DNA from: Euptelea pleiosperma
Lineage: Eukaryota > Streptophyta > Magnoliopsida > Ranunculales > Eupteleaceae
Reading direction: 5' to 3'
DNA length: 64,000 bases
Assembly: GCA_035048495.1 (NCBI GenBank)
Contig: CM068546.1
Span: forward strand, 34,304,674-34,368,673
Program-made: the position numbers and the translations under genes
Shown here: positions 1 through 12,460 of the stretch, in pieces
Layout of the letters: each line of letters begins with the position of its first letter
Position numbering within the stretch: the first letter of the stretch is position 1
The notes under the pieces: model-generated
What the model saw: the letters and a program-made list of their open reading frames with translations, nothing else
Told to the model about the DNA's origin: nothing
Databases searched by the model: none

Positions 1-720
1 GAAATCCCACGTGGCCCACATGGACCGCTCTTTGGTCCCAATGACTTTATGGACGTTTGACCCACCTCTTAGGTGGTCAGGGCCGGCTCTTAAGGCGGTC
101 ACCTAAGGCCCCTTGGTGAGAGAAGACCCCCAGCCCAGGACCCACTAACCTCATGGAGTTTTAGCCCACTCCTTTATAGGATATTCCAACCAAAAATCAA
201 CCTGATTGATGATCTATAGCCGTAGATCATTTTAGTACTTTTTAGGACATGATTCTAGCTGTTGGATTCAAGTATGTTTTTTGCGTAGTAAATCCAATGG
301 CTAGAAATCATAATCAAGCTGATTTTTAGTGTGTTCACCCACCAATAGGTGGGCTGAACATCCACGCAGCCATAGGGCCCAAAAAATGATCTATGTAGGT
401 TCTGCATTGAGTGCACCGAGAGTCATCTACATCTATTTTTTTTCATCCTTTTTATCATCAAGAATTGTTTTTATATAAGGATTTCCAATAATATAGAGAA
501 TTTAATTTTTAATTAACACCATATATTTTAATATATTAAATATAAAAAGGCCTATAAAGTTTTCACCTTGTGCCTCTACTTATATCGAGACGGCCCTATT
601 GGTGGCCATACACCAATAATCAGCTTGATTGGTGATTTTTAACATTTAAAATGGTCAAAATCCATCAGCTGGGAATCACCAATTAAAATGATTTTCGTGT
701 ATACCAAGTGGGCCCCAAAT
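1..720. repeat. MITE-type foldback with nested hAT-like element (78-598)
   Basis: Foldback repeat core, with a CCACGTGG motif near base 9 and the 'aatcagcttgattggtgattt' type motif near 620. It is interrupted by a probable hAT non-autonomous element at 78-598 that starts CAGGGCCGGC and ends with the near-complement CGGCCCTA. The flanks TAGGTGGT (70-77) and TTGGTGGC (599-606) match at 6 of 8 positions, fitting an aged 8-bp target-site duplication. No gene is seen. Confidence 0.5.
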
Positions 721-839
721 ACTATCGCATTGTTGGAGGGGACATCAAAGTTTAACGCTCAATAATGCTCAAATTCTTACCGTTAAAATCAACCCAAGAA
801 AATAACTTCAATCGAATCGGTTAGAAATCTCTAATCAAG

Positions 840-955
840 CTGATTTTTTGTGTACCGGTCCACAGAGGAACTGGCCAAACATCCATACGTGTCTTGTATT
901 GAGTGCTGTGATTGGCTTCCGTCACAACATCTTGTGACACAAGTTTTACTCTTGT
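840..955. repeat. Right half of the GTAAAAC/GTTTTAC foldback family
   Basis: Contains the foldback core and then the terminal arm ending in 'acaagttttact', the same arm seen at 30178-30580 and 49459-50260. Only the right half is recognisable. An open frame overlaps here (912-1274), but it is made of repeat sequence that recurs at 55027-55100 and is not called as a gene. Confidence 0.55.
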
Positions 956-1129
956 CTTTTTTTCTTTTTTTGTAGTCACCATCGTGGGAGGGCCCCACGG
1001 ATTAGCAGGTGAAACCTGCACGGACCCGGTCAAGCCGGTAAAGTTTTACTCTTGTCTTACCATCAAGCTTCCAGAGGAAACGATCAGGTGCCACTTGTAC
1101 AAAAATACAGGTGTATGGAATACCATGGA

Positions 1130-3260
1130 CTTCAATGCATCATATAATACATTGTTGATGCTTATAAGAGGAGGTATAAGTAGGGAGACAACCAATGTGC
1201 CCATGCCCACGGCACTCTCCGGCAAAAGCATTTTTAAAAATTGGGTGCCTTTGGCACTCAAACAGTATAACTGACTGGGGTGTTACCGTTTTTTTCCCAT
1301 TATAACGGCTATTATAACAGATTGTAACGCACAGCGTGAGAAATTGGAAAATAACAGAAATAACAAAAAATAACGGTGTTGAAATTTAAATTTTAAATAA
1401 ATTGAGATCAAATGAGGCGGATTGAGTAGCTGAAATCTAACCGTCTACATTTGATCGATGGATTTGATGTCAACCACTCTTTATCTAATTGTCCACATCA
1501 GATGGATGGATAAGATGAGAGAATACAACTGAGTTGTCTTGATATATGCGTGGGTGGCCTGTGCCCGCGGCACTTTCCGACAAAGTGTTTGTCAAAATCG
1601 GGTGGGAGTTAATCTCAGCCATCGATATGAAACATAGTGGATCTCAGCCACTCATTATTGAAGCCATATAAGATAATAGGATATAAGAAAACCGTTAAAT
1701 TCTATTTTTTTTTTAATTTTAAATTTTCAAATTTTCAAATTTTTAAATTTTCAATTTTGAATTTCAGCATCAGTTTTTTCCGTTAAAATCATTAAAATCT
1801 AATTTTTCATTTTTGCCCCTAGCCGTTTCAATCCGTTTTAATGGTAACACCCCTCTCGAGGCATAAAAGTGGGGCTATGAGCCTGACGCTTGGGGTATAT
1901 GTAAATCCAACCCATTTCATTCTTTATGTGTAGGTAAATATAGTTGGTGAACCGTGCCCACGGCACTCATCGAACAAAGTGTTTGTCAAAATTGGGTGTA
2001 AGTCTCTGAGATCCACCGTCCATTTGGTGTGATAAGATCTCGGCCATCCTTTATGAAGCCGGATAAGAGGGGGAGACAAAGAATTTACCAAAATCAGGTG
2101 AGTGGCAGAGATCCACCGTCCATTTGGGGGACGATTAGATCTCGGCCCTTCTTTGTTGATGCATATAAGAGGATGTATAAGTAGGGAGACAACCAATGTG
2201 TTTTGTTATATAGAATAGTAAATGGCCCATGCCCATGGCACTCTCCGACAAAAGTGTTTGCAAAACTTGGGTGCCTTCGGCACTCAAACGGGATAATGGA
2301 TTGGGGCGTTACTATGTTTTCCATTATAACGGATTGTAACGCATGGAGGGAGAAATGGGAAAATAACAGAAATAACAAAAAATAACGGTGTTGAAATTTA
2401 AATTTTGAATAAATTGAAGTCAAATGAGGCGGATTGAGTTGCTGAAATCTAACTATCCACATTAAATCGATGGATTTGATCTCAACCACTCTTTATCTAA
2501 CCGTCCACATTAGATAGATGGATAAAATAAGATAATACAACTGATTTGTCTTGATATATGCGTGGGTGGCTCGTGCCCGCGGCACTTTCCGACAAAGTGT
2601 TTATCAAAATCGGGTGTGAGTTAATCTCAGCCATCGATATGAAGCAAAGTAGATCTCAGCCACTCATTGTTGAAGCCATATAAGATAAGAGGGGTATAAG
2701 AAAATCATTAAATTTTCGTTAAATTCTTTTTTCTTTTTTTTTTCAAAATTTGAATTTTGAATTTCAGCACCACCTTTTCAGTAAAAATCATTAAAATCTA
2801 TTTTTTTCCATTTTTGCCCCTGGCCGTTTCAATCCGTTTTAACGGCAACACCCCTCTCGAGGCATAAAAAGTGGGGCTCCTTAGCCTGACCCTTGGGCTA
2901 TATGTAAATCCAACCCATTCCATTCCTTATATGTAGGTAAATAGTAGGTGACCCCACGGCACTCATCGACAAAGAGTTTGTCAAAATTGGGTGTAAGTGG
3001 CTGAGATCCACCGTCCATTTGGTGTGATAAGATCTCGGTCATCCTTTATGAAGTCGGATAAGAGGGGGAGACAACCGTCCTGTTTTGTTATATAGATAGT
3101 AGGTGACCTGTGCCCATGGCACTCATCGACAAAGCATTTGTCAAAATAAGGTGTGAGTGGCTGAGATCCACCGTCCATTTGGTGTGATAAGATCTCGGCC
3201 ATCCTTTATGAAGCCGGATAAGAGGGGGGAGACAACCGACCTGTTTTGTTATATAGATTT
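1130..3260 (-). mobile_element. Tandem cluster of Helitron-like modules
   Basis: Repeated modules run from a 'gtgcccacggcactc' hairpin-like motif to '...ctgttttgttatatagat'. On the minus strand each would begin TCTATATAACAAAACAGG and end in a GTGCC/GGCAC hairpin, the layout of plant Helitron ends. The block 1195-1940 is repeated at about 2207-2945, and two short modules (2947-3097 and 3098-3258) lie head to tail. Related DNA is at 18278-19620 and 22838-22994. No Rep/helicase coding is present, so these are non-autonomous. Confidence 0.55.
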
Positions 3261-3310
3261 TTAAAATTATAACATCAGCCATGAGAGCACAAAGTTACAG
3301 GTCAGTCTAT

Positions 3311-3581
3311 TCAAAGTCAAATTGTTTATTATTCATTAATTGCCATTAGAAGTCATATAAATAACGAGAATACCATTGAAGTGTGTTTGCAATAATATGG
3401 ACGTAGTAAATGCGAAATCCCACCGGCCTACGACTTCCGAGGGGTATTTCGGTGATTAGACCATTACAGTCTTATTTCTTTACTGGCTGCTGCTCGATAG
3501 AAGTTTCTGGAGACTGTGACTGGGACTCCCCTTTCTTAGCCTTCTCACTTATAAATTCTCAAGAACCTCGGCTTTGAGAAA

Positions 3582-3616
<35 letters not shown>
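3311..3616 (+). promoter_or_regulatory. Promoter and 5' leader of GSTF copy 1
   Basis: A TATA box (tataaat) starts at 3550, 80 bp before the start codon. A single GTCAA (W-box core on the minus strand) is at 3316-3320. The leader carries a perfect CT dinucleotide tract at 3584-3616, ending 13 nt before the ATG. TATA box and leader layout are shared with the other GSTF copies except copy 2. Site functions are inferred. Confidence 0.6.
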
Positions 3617-3617
<1 letters not shown>

Positions 3618-3629
3618 AATCAGGCGGTC

Positions 3630-4554
3630 ATGGCGGATCTTAAAGTCCACGGAAGCGTTATTTCAACGGCGGCGATGCGAGTTTTCGCTTGCCTTTACGA
3701 GAAAGAACTCGAGTTCGAGTTCGTTCCCGTCAATATGAGAGCTGGGGAGCACAAAAAAGAACCTTTTATTTCTCTCAACGTAAGAATCATAATAGGGATA
3801 CGGGCCTGTTTGGATCGCCATTTTTTCCCCCCCAAAAAAAAAAAAAAGATATCTTCTGCACAAAAATTGCGATCCAAACAATCCCTAAAATTAAAACTAA
3901 TTAACAAATCCTTATTGTATTTTTATTTTTTTCTCTCTCTTAACTTTCTGTTTTTTTTCCTTTGTAGCCGTTCGGTCAGGTTCCGGCTTTCGAAGACGGA
4001 GATTTGAAGCTATTCGGTAAGTTCTGTCATGCTATAATACGCATGCTCAGATATGCGTAAGATAGCTCATAAGATGAGTAACAAAGTAGTAATTTTTATT
4101 TGCAGAATCGAGAGCGATAACGAAGTACATTGCCTACAAGTACGCCGGCTGTGGGACCCAGCTGATCCTGGAGGATACGAAGAAGATGGCGATCTTAGCT
4201 GTGTGGATGGAGGTGGAGGCCCACCAGTTTGACCCGCCGGCTTCGAAGCTGACTTGGGAGCTGGGCATCAAGCCGATGTTAGGCATGGTGACTGATGAAG
4301 CCGCAGTGGAGGAGAACGAAGCCAAGCTGGCTAAGGTTCTGGACGTGTACGAGGCTAAGCTGGCTCACTCCAAGTACTTGGTTGGAGACGAGTTTACTTT
4401 ACTCGATCTCCACCATCTCCCTAACATGAAGTATCTCATGTGCACGCGGATTAAGAAGTTATTCGAGTCGCGCCCACACGTCAACGCATGGTGCACCAGT
4501 ATCATGGCTCGGCCCTCTTGGCTAAAGGTGGTCGAGATGCAAAAGAAAGACTAG
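3630..4554 (+). CDS. Phi-class glutathione S-transferase, copy 1
   Basis: Three exons: 3630-3779, 3968-4016 and 4106-4554, all with GT-AG introns, giving 215 aa, the usual phi-class length. The 49-nt middle exon is typical of phi GSTs. The thioredoxin-like N-terminal domain carries the expected catalytic Ser12 (VISTAAMRV), His41-Lys42 (GEHKKEPF), Gln54-Val55 (PFGQVPAF) and Glu67-Ser68 (ESRAI), matching the glutathione site of Arabidopsis GSTF2. The helical C-terminal domain ends [15 protein letters not shown]. Cytosolic enzyme expected to conjugate glutathione to electrophiles; substrate unknown. It is the most divergent copy together with copy 6 and stands about 19 kb from copy 2, with an oxidase gene between. 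A polyadenylation-like 'aataaa' follows near 4599. Confidence 0.95.
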
Positions 4555-4789
4555 ATACAGGGCTCCTGGGCTAGGCCTTACCCAGTAACCACTCTCTAAA
4601 TAAAGTATTTCATCGACCGTTGAAATGTTGACCGTGTGGTTCCTTCACGTCCTTTTTTTATTTGGATTTTGGAGTGAATAAAAGATGTCGTTTTCTTTTC
4701 TCTGCGTATTCAAATTGCCATATAGGGGCCCCGATACACAACAATCAGGGCTGAATAAGTAGGTGACCGACTTTTCGTTTAAAAATGGA

Positions 4790-5206
4790 AAAAATAAAAA
4801 TGGGTCGGGCTCCGTTGACAGATCTAAAATAACATGTAAAATGACAGGGACACAATATAAGCCACGTGGTAGACTGTTACAGGACGCTGACCGTACGGAT
4901 GTTTGTCCTATCCCATGGTGGATCTACAAACCAAAAATCGGCCTGATTAGTGATTTATAAGTGTTGCATCTTTGTACCTCAAATACTGCTCAAATTCCCA
5001 CAGTTGAGATCAGCCCATGAAAATCAGTCCAATCCAATGCCTATAAATCACTAATCAGGCTGAGTTTTGGTTTGTAGGTCCACCATGGGATAGGAAAAAC
5101 ATCCATAGGGTCAGAGTCCTGTAAAAGTGTACCACGTGGCTTATATTGTTCCCTGTCATGTCTGTCATTTTAGATTTGTCGACGGAGCCCGACCCTTATT
5201 TTTATT
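4790..5206. repeat. Foldback MITE with GGGTCGGGCTCC ends
   Basis: Near-complete inverted repeat of about 417 bp. The left arm begins 'gggtcgggctccgttgac' and the right arm ends with its complement 'gtcgacggagcccgaccc'. Both arms carry the palindrome CCACGTGG, and the centre holds the recurrent core (ctacaaaccaaaaatc / gattagtgattt). Immediately abuts the next element. Confidence 0.75.
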
Positions 5207-5602
5207 GGGTCAGGCTCCAGTTACCGCCCTAAAATGACGGGCTCCTGTTACAGGACACAATATGAGCCACGTGGCTCACTCTTAGAGGACACGGACTGTA
5301 TGGATATTTGTCCAATCCCTAGGTGGACCTACAAACCAAAAATCAGACTGATTAGTAATTTCTAGGCGTTGGATCTGTGTACCTCAAATACTGCTCAAAT
5401 TCCCACAGTTGAGATCAACCTGTGAAATTATGTCCAATCCAACGCTTATAAATCACTAATCAGTCTGATTTTTGGCTTGTAGGTCCACATAGAGATTATC
5501 CAAACATCCATACGGTCGTGGTCCTATAAGAATATGCCACGTGTCTCATATTGTGTCCTGTAACGGGAGCTTATCATTTTAGGGCGGTAATTGGAGCTCG
5601 AG
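5207..5602. repeat. Second foldback MITE, same family
   Basis: Starts GGGTCAGGCTCCAGTTACCG and ends with the complement 'cggtaattggagctcgag'. It has the same core and GCCACGTGGC sites, and lies head to tail with the preceding element. Another partial core (5660-5720) follows. Copies of this type also lie at 15838-16210 and 20530-20738. Confidence 0.75.
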
Positions 5603-6660
5603 GCATTTACAATTATTCGGGTACAAAGATTCAAAGGTTTGACGAAAAAAAAAAAAAAAATCACTACTCAGGCTGGTTTTTGGATTGTAGGTTCACTTAG
5701 GGATTGGCCAATGTACCACGTGGATCATATTATGGGTGGTCACTTGAAAAATCTAGTATGCAAATGTTGCCGGAAGGCGACACGACAGGTAACCTCTCTC
5801 CTTAACCAGAGTAATTAGGGGTTATATTGTTACGTGTCACTTTCTGACAGTATTTGCATACTCTAAAGTATACCAGATTCACTCGCTCGTTGTGCCCTTG
5901 TGGGTTGAAATTCAAGGCCGTCGACCATTAAGGCGGTTGCCTAAGGCCTCTTGGTGAGAGAAGGCCTCCAGCCCAATGGTCCCGCTAACGATGCGGATTT
6001 TCAGCCCACCCCTTTTTAGATATACAAACCAAAAATTAACCTGATTGATTATCCTGAGCCATATATTTTAGTACTTTTTAGGACATGATTCTAGCCATTG
6101 GATTCAAGAATATTTTTTGGTAGTAAATCCAATGGCTATAAATCATCAATCGGGCTGATTTTTAGTGTGTTTATCCACAAATAGGTGGGCTGAAAATCCA
6201 CGCAGTCCTTGGGCCCAAAAAAATGATCTATGTAAAACCACGAGAGTCCTCTACATCCACGCAGTCATTGGGCCTCCGAGAATGTTTCTTGAAAAAAAAC
6301 CACTTAGCTTCCACATCAATGCAGTCGATACAGAGGACTTTGGATGCAGTCGATGCAGAGGACTCTTGTGGCCCTACATAGCTCAACTTTTTTGGCCCAC
6401 TAACCGTATGGATGTTTAGCCCACACCTTGCTGGATATACATACCAAAGATCATATTGATTGATAATTCTATCCGTTGAATTAAGTATCCAAAAAATACG
6501 CAAAAAACTTGCTAGAATCTAACGGCTGGAATAAATCTTAAATACTTGTTAATATCTATGGCTAGAGAAAGCCAATCAGACTAATTTTTTGGTATGCATT
6601 TCTACCTAGGATTGAGCTAAACATCCATGCAGGTAGTGGGCCCAAAAAATGATCTATGTA
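5603..6660. repeat. Degenerate foldback and hAT-like repeat remains
   Basis: Contains a copy of the 'aaggcggttgcctaaggcc' hAT-like repeat (about 5918 onward, compare base 85) and several pieces of the foldback core ('tgattgat', 'gggctgatttttagtgtg'). Short open frames here are repeat-derived. No gene is supported. Confidence 0.5.
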
Positions 6661-6895
6661 GGGCCACGTGAGTCCTCTGCAACGAAATTTTTTCCCACGT
6701 ATCGACTTTTTTTGCCCCACGCTTTCGTAAACACACATGTTGTCATCTTCCCACTCCAGAAGAGAGAGAGAGAAGAAACCAAAACAGAAGAAAAAAGATT
6801 AATGAAGCCTCTCCCCATTCCATTTCCATCGCTCCTCGTCCTCAACTCTTCTTCTCTTAGAAGAAAAAACAAACAACAGCACCACTATAATTCAA

Positions 6896-7189
6896 ATGGC
6901 GCTCTCAATCTCTTTCGTTCCCTCTTGTCCAAGTTTCAGTTCAGAGCAGCAGCGTCCCCAACTACCCTTCCCATCCAGCAATGACGGAAAGACTCTCTAG
7001 GCCTACCACCAAACCTCCCTCTCTTTCTCTTCTACTAAGATGAGGAAGATGGTCTCCTCCTCCTCCGCTAACTACCGCTTGGGCGCCACTGTCGTCAAAG
7101 CTACTGCCGACTACTACTACACTCTCGGGGTTCCCAAGTCTGCTAATATCAAAGAAATGAAGGCCGCCTACGGAAAGTTGGCACGCCAG
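6896..7189 (+). pseudogene. First exon of a plastid-type DnaJ (J-domain) protein, broken
   Basis: Reading from ATG 6896, one frame gives a Ser-rich leader resembling a plastid transit peptide, then ATADYYYTLGVPKSANIK and MKAAYGKLARQ, the first half of a J domain. A TAG at 6998-7000 (codon 35) interrupts the frame; a later in-frame ATG at 7040 would lose most of the leader. The exon ends CAG at 7189 before a GT. The following J-domain part with the HPD motif, needed to stimulate Hsp70, was not found downstream. Tyr-Arg-Lys of the family reads Tyr-Gly-Lys here. Best read as a truncated gene fragment; alternatively the 5' exon of a gene whose stop is a sequencing error. Confidence 0.6.
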
Positions 7190-9063
7190 GTTCTCGACAA
7201 AATTCCTCTAAAATCTTTCAGAACCTCGCTATTTTTTGATAAATCTTTCTTACATCGACACATTTATGCTGTTGTTGGGTGAATAAGGATCCATATATTC
7301 TGTTGGATACCCTTACACAGGCATGTTTTCTATCGGTGTGTGATATGCACATGGGTCTATGTTTGGGGAGATTACATCGATTAGGTCCATTGATGGTGTA
7401 GAGATTTCTGCTAGACATAGGCATTTGTTTATTGAATTGTGCAATAGGAAATACCTACTTGCATGTTTCTTATACTCAATTCACACACTTACCAAAAATG
7501 AAAAACTCCATTCACACTATGTTCTTGCATATCCTATTTTGAGTTTGTCAAATTCTATTCCTATTACTTGTACAGATATAACATATTTCATGTTCTTGTA
7601 CCTACACCCTTGTGAGCTCGCTTATCACAACCGTCGTGTAGACCATGGGAAAGGGTGGGGTGGTCTCTACTTAGGTGTCTAGCTACAATTAAGCTTTCAA
7701 ACTGATGTGGAAAACCACAAGTAGGACCTGAGAAATGGTTTTCTATCTTTTTTCTTTTCTTCATACACTTGAGAAATATGATTCTTTTGTCACATGGCAG
7801 AGGCTATTGGGATTAAACTTGCCACAAGGGAAGCAGCACAATTTTCTAGATTCTGAATCTCATGCCTTGGTATATATATATATATATATATATATTGTGC
7901 CCCTGATGGGCATGAGATTCAGAAACTGCAAAATTGTGTTGCAAAATTTTGTTGTAGCGATGCAGTAGCATAAGTTTTCTCCACTTCATTGGTACTTTTG
8001 TACTTTCAGACAACAAAATTAAAGGTGTTTGGTGTAAACAATTCCAGGATATATTTGGAAAAATAGGATATATTTCATATTGAAATGCTATGCGGGACCT
8101 CCTAGTGAGATCCTAAGGTCTCTAAACCATTCGATATTCTTTGAAATTTGTATGTTGGTCTTCGAGATTCATGTTGTAGTCTCCGGGATTCGTGTTTTGG
8201 GAATTCAATGACCATCAGCGGTCTGGACCTCTTACAACGACGACGAGGATGTGGTATTATATATCATGGGGTCTGCTAACACTGCACTTTTTGATCTGAT
8301 TAGGAGAAGTGGAATCACGCCCTCTAATCCGTCATACTCAAATGCTAAACAATAATTGACAAAAACCAATAAATAATTGAGAATTATACAAGTAATCTTC
8401 TTAGTCGTGTTAATCTGTTTTCAATACAGTCTAATAACCCCTTATATAGTAGTACCACTAGCGCGATACTTAGTATAAATAGTAATTATTATTTATACTA
8501 AGTCCAAAAATAGAAAGTACAATTTCTTTCATATTCAGATTTAAATGGAATTACTAGTACAGCAAAACTCTCATTTAGATTTTAGACCATCTATAGAATC
8601 TTTATAGTATAGATCCAAAGATATGAGTCAAAGATTCTATAAATAATAAACTGCAGCGTTGACCACGATTGTGATAGAAGGCGATATTGAAAGTGGTCCA
8701 AAACCTGTCTAATGGTTCAAGAATATATCGTCCCAAACGAAGTTCGTATGACAAAGTTACGCCCATTTTAGTATTAATGCCCCGTCGCACGATCCTACAT
8801 TTTTTTTCTAAAATGACATGTCTATAGATGTAGATTATCCTAGCCTGGATCATTAATGAAGTGGTCCCAAACCTGGCATTATTGTTTCATCTATTGTAAG
8901 ATTTCAGGTCAGTAAAGTTACTTGGATGGTTACTCATATGAGCTGATCAAAATCCGTTGTCACCATTCAACATCATTAATCTTAAGTCATGTTTGAGAAG
9001 GCTCAAGGAAGTTGTCCAAGCTGACAAGCATAATTAAACTTGTGCCAGTACTCAAGATCTATG
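7190..9063. other. Intergenic, no gene recognised
   Basis: AT-rich DNA with a (TA)13 microsatellite at 7871-7895 in the loop of an inverted repeat (separate entry). No remaining DnaJ exons, RNA gene or clear element ends were recognised. Confidence 0.4.
7833..7942. repeat. 34-bp inverted repeat around a (TA)n tract
   Basis: Arms 7833-7866 and 7909-7942 are complementary at about 28 of 34 positions, including a perfect 15-bp inner stem (TCTGAATCTCATGCC and its complement). The roughly 42-nt loop is mostly TA repeats. It could be a MITE remnant or a transcribed hairpin; nothing decides between them. Confidence 0.6.
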
Positions 9064-10187
9064 GTTGTGTTTGGTTCGTGGGAAATGGTATTCCAAGAAG
9101 TGGGTTTTCCTGGAAATGCCACTTCCTAGAAACCCACTTCTTGGAATACCATTTCCTATTGTTTGGTTGAAAATTTGACAAAGCCTCGTCATTCTGGCCA
9201 TTCTAAGAAAATCCAGCAATCAACGCGTTTCATGAGACTATATTTCTCTGTGGCATCTTGTCAAACAATTAACAAGCATTTTCAAATTCTCTGGATTTTG
9301 CATAAGCACCCACCATTGCGTTCCAAGAGACGACATCTCTCTTAGGCATTTCATCAAACAGCTTCTGTGCAAACTTCACATTAGTAGAGCTTAAGATCTC
9401 ACAAACCATAATAGTGCAAGAAGATGACTTGGGTTAGGCAATTTCCTAGAAAAACCACATCACAAGTCCATTTTGCTGACACTTGAAGTACATATCCAGA
9501 GGTTAATTCAACACAAAGACATCATCAGAAACACCATTGTTCTTCAACAGACAAGCGGAGATCTGCTGTCCAATACTGATACTGAAAATGGCAGCACAAG
9601 CTTTGAGGAAGAGAGTAGTGGCCTCCTCTACAACGGCCACTAGAAAACCCTAACCCAATCCCTTTACAACGCCCATCGAAAACTTAACCTAAAACTTCAA
9701 TCCTAACCATTTGCAATCCCTCCTCTGCAACGGCCATTTGGAAACCCAACCTTCTGTAGATTTTATCGAGAGAGCTCAGGTTGAGAGAGAGAAGAAACAT
9801 GAATAAGAAGAAATGTCACTACCCCCCGTTGTCTATTGTAGCCACCACCGCCATGAACACCCGATTGAATCATTGACAATTTTCAGAGCTTCATCGACAC
9901 CAAGATTCAATGGAGAAACGGGATCAAAAGTTTGCTCATATGAGATTGAGAAGAGAGATGGGAGAGTGAAAGAGAGAAGTCGATCGTGCGAGAGATGGCC
10001 CTCGATCTATAGCTAGAAATTGACTTCCGCTTAAGACGAGCGGAAGTCGTTTTCCCTTAAAATGGGGTACAAGGAAATGGTTTTTCGTGGGACCTACTTT
10101 TTTCAGCATGTGAACCAAACATCCGAAAATGACATTTTCCGGATTTTTGTTTTCTTTTCCCGGAAAAGAGCGGAACCAAACGCAGCC
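9064..10187. mobile_element. TIR element with GGTTGTGTTTGGTTC ends
   Basis: Left end GTTGTGTTTGGTTC and right end GAACCAAACGCAGCC form imperfect inverted repeats, and TATG flanks both sides (9060-9063 and 10188-10191). The subterminal 'ggaaatggtattccaagaagtgggt' stretch is itself palindromic. No transposase is seen; the internal open frames are short and unrecognised. The superfamily (hAT or Harbinger) is not settled. Confidence 0.5.
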
Positions 10188-10495
10188 TATGTGTCCTTCA
10201 AGGTTGCAAAACTGAAAGAATAAACTAATCTATACCAGACTTGGTGCCGAAAGTCATCTGTTACCGATTATTAGTGGCCAAAATATCCTTGAAATATAAT
10301 TTAGTGCCCCTCCTCATATCTTTTTTGTCCTTCCTCGCCCACCATCTATTTTACTTTTTTGAATTGTTTATATTGATAAGGGTATTTGTGTCTTTTTATA
10401 CTTTTTTCTTTTTTGACTGAACAAGTTAAATGCGTTCAGATTTTCAAACCATTAAAACCGGACAAATCTAGTATGCAACTGCTTAGAGCATCTCC

Positions 10496-11009
10496 AACGC
10501 TAGAATGCCAAAAGGCCCTCTCAATTCTATATTTTGAGACAGCTACAGTGCCATTTTGCTTAATTTGGCACGGCATGCTCCAATGGTGCAATGCTATATC
10601 TCAATGCTATTTTTGGATTTGAGTCATTTTCATGCATTGATTTTAACATGGGAATTTGAGCAATAATTGGGGTTCAAGATCGAAAGGTTTGAAATCACTA
10701 ATCAAGCAGACTTTTGGTTTGTAGGTCCACCTAGGGATTGGCCAAACATCCACATGGTCAACATCCTCTAAAAAAGTGACATGTGGACTACTTATAAGCC
10801 AATCATATGCTTATTTTAGCCGTGGGATACTGAGCATTATTTGGGGTACAAGATCCAAAGGTGTAAATTGTCCAAAGAGTCAAAACCCAAAAACCTGCCA
10901 TATGCTATAATTTAGCATTGAGATAGCACAGCGTTGGAGCACCTGTTTTTGACCCACCATGCTAAATTTTAGGATAGCACGGTGGAATAGCATAGCGTTG
11001 GAGATGCTC
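10496..11009. mobile_element. Tourist-like (PIF/Harbinger) MITE
   Basis: Perfect terminal inverted repeats GAGCATCTCCAACGCTA and TAGCGTTGGAGATGCTC, with TTA target duplications at 10493-10495 and 11010-11012. This is the signature of Tourist-type MITEs mobilised by PIF/Harbinger transposases. A piece of the foldback core (10690-10800) is nested inside. Confidence 0.8.
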
Positions 11010-11034
11010 TTAGCACATACTTAAAAGGAATAAA

Positions 11035-11403
11035 ACTTTGATGACAGGAATAAAAATATGAGCCACGTGGAACACTCTTAGAGGACTCTGACCGTATGGA
11101 TGTTTGGCCAATCATTAGGTGGACCTACAAACCACAAATCAGTACGATTAGTGATTTCTGGGCATTGGATTGGAATTGTTTTCATGAGTTTATTTTAACC
11201 GTGTGACATTTGAGCATTATTGACCATTATTTTAGGTACAAAGATCCAAAGGTTTGAAATCACAAATCAAGCTAATTTTTTGTTTGTAGGTCCATATAGG
11301 GATTGTAAAAACATCCGTACGGTCAGAGTCCTCTAAGATGATGTCACGTGGCTCCTATTGCACCCTGTCATCGGCCTTGATGACAGGGTCCTGTCATCAA
11401 AGT
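11035..11403. repeat. Foldback MITE with ACTTTGATGACAGG ends
   Basis: 14-bp perfect terminal inverted repeat ACTTTGATGACAGG / CCTGTCATCAAAGT around the recurrent palindromic core. The left arm has the CCACGTGG site; on the right it reads TCACGTGG. Its terminal repeats differ from those of the 4790 and 30178 elements although the core is the same. Confidence 0.7.
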
Positions 11404-12460
11404 CTTACTCACTTAAAAGTATGCAAACAGTGTTAGTACTGTTGGATGTCCATTGTTGGATGTCCCTTGAAAAATGTGTTACAGATTTACCTGTTTCAGC
11501 CGAAATATTTTATCTAAACATTCATTTTACACGGCATCCAAGCTGCACATTTAAATGTCACTTGTAAGGCAATTAGAGATCCATGACAGTTTGGATGTTT
11601 TAAACATCCCTAGATGGCCATGTTGACCAAATATCAGCTGGATTGGTGGTTTCTAACCATTGGATTGAATCCTTTTCGTGGGTTGAATTTTAACTGTGGA
11701 TTCAAAAATTCATTTGGGTACTGAGATTCAATGCCCAGAAAATACCAATCAGAATAATGTTTGGTTTGTAAGTCCACCTAGCGACATTTCAAACATCCCT
11801 ACGGTCATAAATCTCTAATAATGTGCCACATGGCACCTTTAGGTGCAACTTGACACCCATAAATAAAACTTCAAACATCAAAAAATTTCTCACTCCTTAA
11901 TTTTTACCATTATTAAAGATTAAAACTTTGATGATGGACCTCCATCGTCAACGTTGATGCAGGACCGCAGTGTGAACTACGTGGCATACTATTATCGGTT
12001 ACTGACCATATATCTGTTGGGCAATCCCTAGCTATAAGTACAGAAGAAAAATATGTCTTATGAGTGATTTTTAACCTTTATATCCGAGTACCCCTAACAA
12101 TTCTCCAAATCTACCATTGAAGACAAAATATGAAAAAGACTCTAATCCAACGGATAGAAATTACTAATCAAGATGAATTTTGTTATATAGGTTCACCTAG
12201 GGATGTGTCAAATATCTATACAGTCAGGCATCTCTAAAACATGCCACGTCCCCCTTGAGCAAAATCCTGGCTCCGCCGCTGCTTGTTGGAGGAGTTCTCT
12301 AAGCTAGGAGTATTAGAACTCTGGCGATTTCCTTGGTTCCTCCATGAACTTGAGGAGGCAGATGGCACAATTTGGTTTTCCATTAGAAGACAGTTGATGG
12401 AGATCTTGCAACTAAAGATAAGAAACCAGTAAAAACGTTATGAAGACTTCACCAAAATAT
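11404..12460. repeat. Degenerate foldback remains upstream of the oxidase 3' side
   Basis: At least two decayed copies of the foldback core (about 11580-11840 and 11960-12250: 'ggatgttttaaacatcccta', 'aatcaagatgaatttt'). No gene is recognised up to the oxidase stop at 12832. Confidence 0.45.

Noticed and set aside
912..1274. 120-codon open frame with a hydrophobic start
   Set aside because: Made of foldback and other repeat sequence, part of which recurs at 55027-55100; no domain or homologous copy with a conserved frame.
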